Shown here piece by piece: positions 43,347 through 51,148 of a DNA stretch of 64,000 bases. The position numbers were made by a program, and so were the translations under genes. The notes below the pieces were generated by a model, which was given only the letters and a program-made list of their open reading frames with translations, ran no database searches and was not told the DNA's origin. Position 1 is the first letter of the stretch; every line of letters starts with the position of its first letter. Source of the DNA: Sporothrix humicola (Eukaryota; Ascomycota; Sordariomycetes; Ophiostomatales; Ophiostomataceae); contig WNYE01000008.1 in the NCBI GenBank assembly GCA_021396245.1, positions 186,001 to 250,000 on the forward strand. Reading direction: 5' to 3'.

Positions 43347-45280
43347 TACGCAAGAAAAACAAGAACAAGCCAAAAAAAGAATCAAGTGCACGACGCCGTG
43401 TCTGTAATTCCTGTTCTTAATTACCCCTCAGCTGTCGTGTCGGGACGAGTACACGCGACGGAAGAGATGCTGTGCTCGTCGATGATGAAGCAACATGTGT
43501 AGAGAGCAGCATTTACAGGATAATGCGGCGCACACTGCCCCTTGCTCCCCCGCACAATTTGTAGGCATAGGGCGCCTCGTGTGGGGTCTAGTAGGGCCTT
43601 GGTCTCTTTGTTAGGCAGATGTTTTCCGAGCCACAGGGCAGGCACGAGGGGGTTCTTGTCAATAAAAAAGAAGAAAAAGACGGGGTAGCTGTTGCATTTG
43701 GGCCTTCTAGAGCTTTTAAAACACCTGCCAAGAGTGGTATCCGAAAGGGTGCGTCGAGATTGTTTTACGACGACGGCAGGACGCTGTGCAGCATAAAGTG
43801 CACATTAGCTGCAGTGATAGATGCAGTTACGAGACTGATAACAATCTGGTTTGTAAATGAATGAAGATTTGAATAACTCGTTGGTATATACTTCTCCAAA
43901 AAATGCATGGCCAGTTTAGGTTTCTGGTACCCTGGGTCACATTTTGATTCTATGAAGAAGGAACTCAGATGCCAATTAGGGAAGTCGCAACTAACGGATG
44001 CACGGGGTTTCGGTCGGGATTATTCTTAGACGCCATATACTTGGCAACAAAAGAAACTCAGAGACCGGAAAATACACGACTTCATATTGGCAGGCTTGAA
44101 AATGAAGCTGCAAACAGTAGCCTTCTTTCGAGGCTACTCTCATGAACCGACAAGGAAATGAGGGGCAGCCAGGATGTCACACTGACACCATCATAAAAAA
44201 GATGCACGTTCCAGTTTGGAGACTCGTCAACTGGTCTCTAATTCGGATTTTACGCTTCCGCAGGAGATATGCCAAGGAGAAACCCCTCTCGATTGGAGAT
44301 AACGGAGAAATTGACAACAGTGATACTCCGAGACTCACCAGAGTTACTCCGTTAGGGACAAGGAGCGTGATGTCATGTGTCGCGGAATGTGTAAGTGCGA
44401 GTGTGGTGCACATGACTCGTCACGTGAAACTCTCAGTCTTGCTTGGCTGCGCCATGCGGACATGCCCGCTGCCAGCTGCCACACCATGTTGGGCTTGCTC
44501 GTTATCGTTTTCGCTCGCTATCACCGGCGCCAAACAGACAGGCAGGATCCATCAATGTCGTGTATCAGGCATATTTTTGTCGAGACATATTGCAATTTAA
44601 CATTACTGGCTGCCTCTTTTTTACTTCGTCATCTTCTTCTGTATTTGATAGATCCTGAAAACGTTTACGTATGCTTTCCAGGAGATCTTTCATTGAGCTC
44701 TATCGAAGAACAGGCAGCCATATAAGCAAGAAGGTAAGGATGCAAAATCTTTACAGCAATATGAGCGTTCCGCATATTGCAACCAAATCCAGACGTATTA
44801 CGGAGTACACAGGACGGAGATTTAAACCATTCAAAGACAGTGACATAGTTTCATCTCCGACGGCAGTCGCGACTGCCCTTGAAGCAAGATGTGAGAAGCG
44901 TGAGAAGGCTATTGGAAAGGGAAGGAACGATGAACAGGGGCTTGGCGACACTAGAAGCCAAAAAGCTTATTTTTCTCCCACAAACTGAATACGTCGTATT
45001 ATGCAAGAGTCACCATCATCGAAACAACAGCGTTGCAAAGGACAAAGGGATAATACGGCGTAATAATACTTCTTCGACTTTGACCCGCAAAAGTGTCGCT
45101 GTCCCACCATCCTCATAGGGCTGCCTAATGCTAATACCACTTGGTGTGCCCCTAAACAGGACCTAATCTGCAGCCTGCGGCCGTTCCTCGTTTTCCAACA
45201 TTTTCCCACATTGAAAAGACTCTGTCTGATGTTGATCAAAGGTGACGAATACGCGTCCCTTTCCCGCGTGTTTTCTCTTT

Positions 45281-45320
45281 CCCTCTCTCGTTATCTCTTT
45301 CCCTCTCTCGTTATCTCTTT
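45281..45320 (+). repeat. Tandem duplication, 2 x 20 bases
   Basis: Two perfect adjacent copies of ccctctctcgttatctcttt, with a further partial match (tctcttt) just upstream, in intergenic DNA. Confidence 0.9.
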
Positions 45321-46011
45321 CTCAAACACTGCTCTATGAACCGATCTGCATTTTCTTTCCCCTTTCTTGATCGTTTTACCCACCTGATAGAAGGCGCAGC
45401 AATAAATGTTTTTCCTGCAACGGTTTGAGATCAGCCTTCCAGAATCCAATCAAGCACTAGCCATGAGCCTCCAAAGCTTAACTTTCTCTTGCGCCTCCTG
45501 TAACCCCTCATGAAGCCGCCTCAAAACTCACAACACCCAAATGATGACGGATGTCTGGGGCAGAAAGTGGATCCGACTCGCTCAATGTCGCCCAAAAAGG
45601 AAATTGATGTGCTTACAGGGCAGGGCCTGCTCCTCCTCCCACCTTCCCTGAAAGCGACAAACGAGCTAGATGCGAGCACGAGGAGGGGAGAGAAAAAAAA
45701 AGTAAAGATGAGCAGATATGACAAAAGTTTACGCGTCTACACGAGACAACGTTTGAAAGAATACTCTTCAACCAAAATTTTAGGACCTTGGAAAGGGAAC
45801 AAGAAAGTATAAGACCTCGACGATATTCCCTCTTTGTCACCCTCTTGAAGAACCAAGACCACATCAAAGACACTCATCCTAGTTCGCATCTTTTGAATTA
45901 CAATAACTAGAGGAGCATCCACGACAACATCTACACCTGTCTTATCTTCTGTGCTCCTTCCTTCTTCCTCGAATAGTTTACCCACACACATTCCCCAGCC
46001 CTAATATCACA

Positions 46012-48351
46012 ATGAGCGGCATCGTCAAAATTGTTGGTGCCGGCATTGGCCTGGCTTCCGAAGCCATCCACCACTCGCGCGCCAAGAGCAAGGCCGCCAA
46101 AGAGAACGGAGAGAGCCGCAGCCGCAGCCAGAGCGGCCAGAACACGCCAGTTGAAGACACGCGCAGCCCGACCGACAGCCGGTCAGGCTCGGTGAGCCGG
46201 TCTGTCAGTCACCAGGAAGGTGCGACTGCGGACGGTCCTTCCTCTTACTACCAGAACAACAGCACGGCAGTAGCAGGCCCGTCCAGTGCGACAAACACCC
46301 CTGAATTTTCCAACCAACCCCCAGCCTACCTCACGCCCGAAGAAGAGAAGCGCCAGCTCGCCGAAAGGGAGCGGCAGCTGCTCGAGTCGGACGGCTACGA
46401 CTATTACGACGATGAGGCGGTCTGGGAGCTCGACGACATGGCTGAGTACATTGACCCGCCAGCCTACTCTGAAGCAGCCGGCGACACACCGGGCTCCCCC
46501 ATTTCTCCCGTTGACGACCGCTCTCGCCGTGGCTCGGCCGCCAACAACCTCGATCGGACCGCTGCCGGCGAAATCGAGAGCGAAGAAGGTGACGAGGGCG
46601 AGGAGGGAGCTGATGGTGAGGACGACAAGGCCAAGAAGGAGGGCAAGAAGCAGGCACGCATGGTTCGCGAGCTGGTCCGCATGGCCGGTCCTGCACCCGC
46701 ACCAACTCGCCGCATTCCCTGCCCCGTCATTATCCCGCAGCGTCGGCCACGTACCAAGGCCCGTGGTTTTGTGCGCGCCTATGCGCCAGTCCTCAACGAC
46801 TGCGGCATCAACCAGGACGTCTTTTTGCATTTTCTGAAGGACTGGCACGTTGCCAGCAAGGCCAGCCCCTGGATCGACGTTGTCTATGTCGCGGCCGGTA
46901 TTGTGGGCTTTGTGCCCGAGGCCGGTGCCCAGATTGCCAGCGTCGTCGTGCAGGTCGTGGCCGGTACAGCACGTGAAATGCAGTCGCGCCACCGCAACAA
47001 CTCGTTCCTCGACCGCGCCAACCAGGAGCTGTTTATGCCGCGCGGCTTGTTTGCCATGGTCATGGCGTTCAAGGACGACATGCCCGACGCCTCAGGCGGC
47101 GGACTGCTAGGTGGTCTCAAGTCGGCCTTTGGCAAGAGCCTGGTGTCGTCGGAGCGTCTAGACATCAACCAAACCACGGTCAAGTACAGCCAAATGGCCG
47201 CACTCGCTGGCAGCGGCGGTCCTACCACCAAGACGAGCAAAACCAAGGCAGCCTTCAAGAACCTGCGCACCAACAACGGCAAGACCTACACCGAACTCGA
47301 GCTGCCCCAGGCCGCTGAGCTTGTCTACCCCGACCTCGACAACGCCGCTGAGCGCGATCTGGCCGCGGCCGAGGGCGGCGAGGGCGGCAAGCCCGCCAAC
47401 AAGAACAAGTGGCGCAGCGCCGGCAAGTTTGTGTCGAGCTACCTCGACCGCCGCGCCCAGGCCGAGTACGAGGGCACGCACCAGGGCTCGTCTACGGCAG
47501 TGCCGTCGGACGTTCGCAAGCCCTTCATGTCGCGTTACGCCGACCCCAACCACCCGGCCAACAGCGGCTCGCTCATCGCTCTCTTGTCCGGCGGAAACAT
47601 TGTCCCCGATGACCGTCGCGGTGGCCGCCAACAGGGCCTCCTTGGCCTTGGCGGTGGTGGTTTGGGTGGTGGCCTTGGTGGTGGCCTGCTCGGCCGTGGC
47701 ATGAGCAGCAGCAATAGAGGCTACGAGGACGATGGCTACAACTCCAACTCGTTCATGGACCGTCGTCGTCGCCAGGGCCCCATCGGTCTGGGCTTCACCC
47801 TGATCGGTGCTGGCGTTAACAAGGTCATGGAGCAGCGCCAGAAGAGCCAAAACCGCGCCAATGGTATCGACAACGGAAGTGGCAGTAACAACACCGGTAA
47901 TGGCAACGGCTTCTTCGAGGAGCGCCAGAACCTCAGCCAGCAAAACCAGATGCAGTATGCCAACACCTACTCCAATCCGCCTGCACCTTATGGAGGCTCA
48001 TCGTCACCTTCAAACCCACCTGCTCCCTACGGCTCGTTCAACCCTCCTGCTCCTTACGGTGGATCGTCGAACTACCAGTATGAACAACAAGAACAGTACC
48101 AAGGGGGACAATACAGCTCTGGCTACAATGCAGGTGCCAACTATCAGGGCGGCAATGCCCAGTACGGCAACAATAACACAAATCGTGTCAACAACAACAG
48201 TCGTGGTATTGGCGGCGGCGGTGCTCGTGGTCTCAAGAAGATCATGCAGCAGGACGTCCTGTACCTGTTGATTGTCAACCTTCCGACCGACGAGGAGGTG
48301 CGGGCCTCGGTGGCCCAGCTTGAGCGCATGACGTCTCAAGCGAGCCGTTAA
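46012..48351 (+). CDS. Large uncharacterised fungal protein with PPAY motifs and glycine-rich region
   Basis: Intronless, 779 residues, ATG at 46012. I believe similar proteins occur widely in filamentous fungi but do not know a function. The first 20 residues (MSGIVKIVGAGIGLASEAIH) are amphipathic. A Ser/Arg-rich segment follows. Two PPAY motifs lie at 103-106 and 149-152, the kind recognised by WW domains such as those of Rsp5/NEDD4 ligases. A short coiled coil is EEEKRQLAERERQLLES. The central core (about 240-400) has RGFVRAYAPVLNDCGI and a hydrophobic stretch GIVGFVPEAGAQIASVVVQV. A very Gly-rich, Leu-containing region lies near 545-570. A tail rich in Asn/Tyr/Gly has three NPPAPYG repeats, and a conserved-looking C-terminus reads QDVLYLLIVNLPTDEEV. 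It is convergent with RQT4 (176 bases between stops). A role at a membrane or in condensate-like assemblies is speculation. Confidence 0.85.
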   Translation: MSGIVKIVGAGIGLASEAIHHSRAKSKAAKENGESRSRSQSGQNTPVEDTRSPTDSRSGSVSRSVSHQEGATADGPSSYYQNNSTAVAGPSSATNTPEFSNQPPAYLTPEEEKRQLAERERQLLESDGYDYYDDEAVWELDDMAEYIDPPAYSEAAGDTPGSPISPVDDRSRRGSAANNLDRTAAGEIESEEGDEGEEGADGEDDKAKKEGKKQARMVRELVRMAGPAPAPTRRIPCPVIIPQRRPRTKARGFVRAYAPVLNDCGINQDVFLHFLKDWHVASKASPWIDVVYVAAGIVGFVPEAGAQIASVVVQVVAGTAREMQSRHRNNSFLDRANQELFMPRGLFAMVMAFKDDMPDASGGGLLGGLKSAFGKSLVSSERLDINQTTVKYSQMAALAGSGGPTTKTSKTKAAFKNLRTNNGKTYTELELPQAAELVYPDLDNAAERDLAAAEGGEGGKPANKNKWRSAGKFVSSYLDRRAQAEYEGTHQGSSTAVPSDVRKPFMSRYADPNHPANSGSLIALLSGGNIVPDDRRGGRQQGLLGLGGGGLGGGLGGGLLGRGMSSSNRGYEDDGYNSNSFMDRRRRQGPIGLGFTLIGAGVNKVMEQRQKSQNRANGIDNGSGSNNTGNGNGFFEERQNLSQQNQMQYANTYSNPPAPYGGSSSPSNPPAPYGSFNPPAPYGGSSNYQYEQQEQYQGGQYSSGYNAGANYQGGNAQYGNNNTNRVNNNSRGIGGGGARGLKKIMQQDVLYLLIVNLPTDEEVRASVAQLERMTSQASR

Positions 48352-48527
48352 GGAGGTTGTTGTGGATATAATGAGGGTTGAAGATTTAATACCACCATAA
48401 ATTGTCCTGTTTTAAATCTCGTACAGCATACAACTAGATATCATTGCATTTTAAAATTTTTGACATTTTTATGAAATCTATTTCTATATGTCCTTTTTCG
48501 TCAGTCTAAGCAGTCATCAGGCTCAAC

Positions 48528-50642
48528 CTAACCACACTCTGGCTCATCGCCGACGGGCAGTGTAGATTTCTGCACGCCTGCACCGTAGATGCCTCCGTCA
48601 AGAATCACAGCCTCGTTGTTATCGAGGTCGTCTTGCACACGGCGCCAGCGACTAGCCGACTTGGGGTTGTCTGAGCGGCCGCGCAGATGAGAAGACTCGC
48701 TCACATCAGTACTGCTGCTAGCAATTTCCTCTTTCTTGCTTTCAGCCTTCTCTTTCCCAGCTTCGGCCTTGCCCTTGCCCTTACTCTTGCCCCCATCCTT
48801 TTCTCCCTCTTTGCTTTTATCCTTTTCTTTCCCCTTACCCTTTTCTTTCTCCTTCTCCCTTTCCTTCTCAGCCTTCTCCTTTTCGGCTGCCTTTGCGCGG
48901 CTCTGGGCATCGTATACTGGCTTGATCAGGTGGCCCAGCAGCGGATTCTTGCTGAAAGCACCGCCAGCTGCTGTGCGATTGGAAGCACCAGTATCTTTGT
49001 TTCCGTCCGCGTCGGTCAGAATCGCCGCGCCTTTGCCGCCGTAGCCGTATTCGTCGTTGATATTGTCCTCGTCCTCGTCGCTCTTGGGCGTCGGCGGACG
49101 CTCTACCGCCACCGTTTTGCGGAACACCTTGCGGCCCGTCACGTCAATGCTCAGCACCTGCTGCCGCTTCTCGTACTCGGGCCGCGCGTTCCATTCCATC
49201 TCTCGCAGCAGCTTTTGCTGTCGCCGCAACTCACGCGCACGCTCTTCGGGTGTCGCCCACAGATTGCGTGATGTCGGCGTGTCTTCTCCATTTGCAACCA
49301 TCGCATCGCCCACATCAAAATCGGCCGCCTCGTCGCGCACTGTCGTTCGCTGTGCGTTTTGTGCTTGGAATGCGAGCAGCTTGTCACGGTGCGCCCGCGC
49401 CTTGGCCTCGGCCGTCTGCATCTCGGTCTCCGCCTTTTTGGCTGCGTCCGCTAGACTCACAAACCCATCGTCGTCGCCGCCCCATTTCGTGTGACCTGCA
49501 ATCATGTGCGGGCCTGATGCATGCTGTGCGAGCGTCATGGCACCTCCTGCGCGGTTCCGGCCACCGCCATAGTTCACGTCGATGCGCCGGTGCGCCTCGC
49601 GGTCGGCGGCCATCTTCTCGCGGCCTCGCTCGGCGCGCAGCTCCTTGATCATGGCCTGTACTTCGGCAGGTGACAACAGGGGTGAACCGCAGGACGTGCA
49701 TGGGCCCAAGCCCTCCTTGACGCAGATAACCTTGCCACAGTTCTGGCAGTTGGGTGCGGCCGTCTGCAGTGGGTGGCGTGTCGCGACGCAGTTACACCGA
49801 CGGGCGGCCACGCTATCCTTACCGTCCTTGTCGGCCCCATTGGCACTGCCGGCCAGTGTCGGGTTCGTGCTAACTTCGAGCGAGCGGATGGCGGCGTCGA
49901 AATCGGCCAGTGCAGTCGCAGCACCGTGCATGGCAGTACCGCCCGTGATGTTGATCTTTGTAGAAGGAGTGTCTTTGGACGACCGGTTCTTGGACTTGGG
50001 CGCGAGGGCATCCTGAATCAAGGAACCACCACCACCTCCACCTCCCAATCGTTGCTGCTTTTGCGATTGCGATTGCGATTGCGATTGTGACAACGCTTGC
50101 GGTTGTGGCGATGGCTGTTTCTGTGGTGAGGGCTGTGGTGGAGGTGTTGTCGAGGCAGAGACTGGTGTCGCTCCGCGAGCAATGCCCGCTGCTGCAACGG
50201 CCAGAGGTGTCGTTGCGCCCGATGACCGGCCGCCCATATAGTCGTCCCCAATATCCTTCTTGTTGTACACGGCGCCCGGTGGTGGTGCCAAGCTTGTGAT
50301 CTGCCGTGGTGGCGGTGTGTGCAGAGGTGCCGCCTTCTTCTTTTTCGCCCGCTGGTGCTTGGGGACCGGCTCAATCGCTCCTGGGCTGCTTGTTCCAGGT
50401 GTGTTTGCTCCAGAGGCAGATCGACTCGCGGCGGCGGCGACAGACGATGCGCTGCCAGCGGCCGGGTCGTGTCGCCGTGAGTTGAAGGCAGCGACAAACT
50501 CTATCGCCGCCGGGTCGCTGCCCAGCAGGTTCGAGAAGTGGTCGGCCGCGTCGGCCTTGGAGAGTGTGTTGGCATAATCGAGTATTTGCTGGAGAGCGTC
50601 GTCCGGCAGCTCGATGAGCCGGCCGAGCTGGGCTTTTGACAT
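48528..50642 (-). CDS. RQT4: RQT complex subunit Rqt4 / activating signal cointegrator 1 (TRIP4) homologue
   Basis: Rqt4 works with the helicase Slh1 and Cue3 in the complex that splits collided ribosomes; the animal homologue is TRIP4/ASC-1. Intronless, 704 residues, ATG at 50642. An N-terminal helical domain (about 1-60, LGRLIELPDDALQQILDYAN) is followed by a disordered linker with Pro/Ser and a Gln-Ser run. The diagnostic C2HC5 zinc finger is at about 280-325: CNCVATRHPL ... CQNCGKVICVKEG ... CTSCGSPLL. A helix with Glu/Arg follows, and then conserved segments NLWATPEERARELRRQQKLL and QQVLSIDVTGRKVFRKTV. A Lys/Glu-rich low-complexity stretch comes near the end. It lacks the ASCH domain of animal TRIP4, as expected for the fungal form. 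A TATA-like word lies about 50 bases upstream. Confidence 0.9.
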   Translation of the reverse strand: MSKAQLGRLIELPDDALQQILDYANTLSKADAADHFSNLLGSDPAAIEFVAAFNSRRHDPAAGSASSVAAAASRSASGANTPGTSSPGAIEPVPKHQRAKKKKAAPLHTPPPRQITSLAPPPGAVYNKKDIGDDYMGGRSSGATTPLAVAAAGIARGATPVSASTTPPPQPSPQKQPSPQPQALSQSQSQSQSQKQQRLGGGGGGGSLIQDALAPKSKNRSSKDTPSTKINITGGTAMHGAATALADFDAAIRSLEVSTNPTLAGSANGADKDGKDSVAARRCNCVATRHPLQTAAPNCQNCGKVICVKEGLGPCTSCGSPLLSPAEVQAMIKELRAERGREKMAADREAHRRIDVNYGGGRNRAGGAMTLAQHASGPHMIAGHTKWGGDDDGFVSLADAAKKAETEMQTAEAKARAHRDKLLAFQAQNAQRTTVRDEAADFDVGDAMVANGEDTPTSRNLWATPEERARELRRQQKLLREMEWNARPEYEKRQQVLSIDVTGRKVFRKTVAVERPPTPKSDEDEDNINDEYGYGGKGAAILTDADGNKDTGASNRTAAGGAFSKNPLLGHLIKPVYDAQSRAKAAEKEKAEKEREKEKEKGKGKEKDKSKEGEKDGGKSKGKGKAEAGKEKAESKKEEIASSSTDVSESSHLRGRSDNPKSASRWRRVQDDLDNNEAVILDGGIYGAGVQKSTLPVGDEPECG
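50063..50086 (-). repeat. Hexanucleotide microsatellite (gcgatt)4 within RQT4
   Basis: Four perfect units encoding a Ser-Gln run in the disordered linker of Rqt4, similar in coding effect to the Ser-Gln run in MIA40. Confidence 0.85.
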
Positions 50643-51148
50643 TTCTGAGAGTTTCTAGGCGTTGTACTTTGGTGTATTCGTCCTCTTGTGGTTTATATGC
50701 TATCTCGTAGATGTTGGTGCGGTCGTGGTGGAGGACTTGAGCTGTTGTAGGTCGGGAATTTGAGCAGTTATTAAAGGTGAAGTCGAAGCTATGATGCATC
50801 TTTCGTCACATTCGACCTTTTGGCGGGGCAGTTTCTTTTTAAGCTGGCAGGCATACAGAGGCAGGCGCTATCAGGGGCTGAGCGCTGACCGAAAATTTAA
50901 GGCTGTCGCACCTGCCATTTTACCTATTGGCGCCATTTTAGCTTCCCGCTGTATTACTTTACTATGCAACTTCAGCTGTCACTTATTTCCTCTTTCAGCC
51001 TTCATCGGATACTCTCTGTTTATTCAACGCGTCTTCTCTATCTATTCTTCAAAAACACAGCGCAAATGACAAGATTCCCCAAACAATGCAGCTCCTTTAA
51101 TGCAAGTCACTTTCCACCAACGAACAGTTTCCAATCCCCATGCCCATC
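50643..51148. other. Intergenic region between RQT4 start and glutaminase stop
   Basis: About 500 bases holding the RQT4 promoter and the 3' side of the GtaA-like gene. Nothing further is seen. Confidence 0.55.
50691..50700 (-). promoter_or_regulatory. TATA-like element upstream of RQT4
   Basis: The minus strand reads GCATATAAAC about 50 bases before the ATG at 50642. Confidence 0.3.

Larger units (their letters stand above)
43178..46011. other. Divergent intergenic region with repeat words
   Basis: About 2.8 kb between divergent genes. It contains an E-box CACGTG at 44421-44426. A cluster of TACG-NN-GTA words lies at 44799, 44990 and 45054. A perfect 20-base tandem duplication is at 45281-45320, and there is an A/G-rich then C-rich leader before 46012. 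No gene is supported. Confidence 0.5.
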
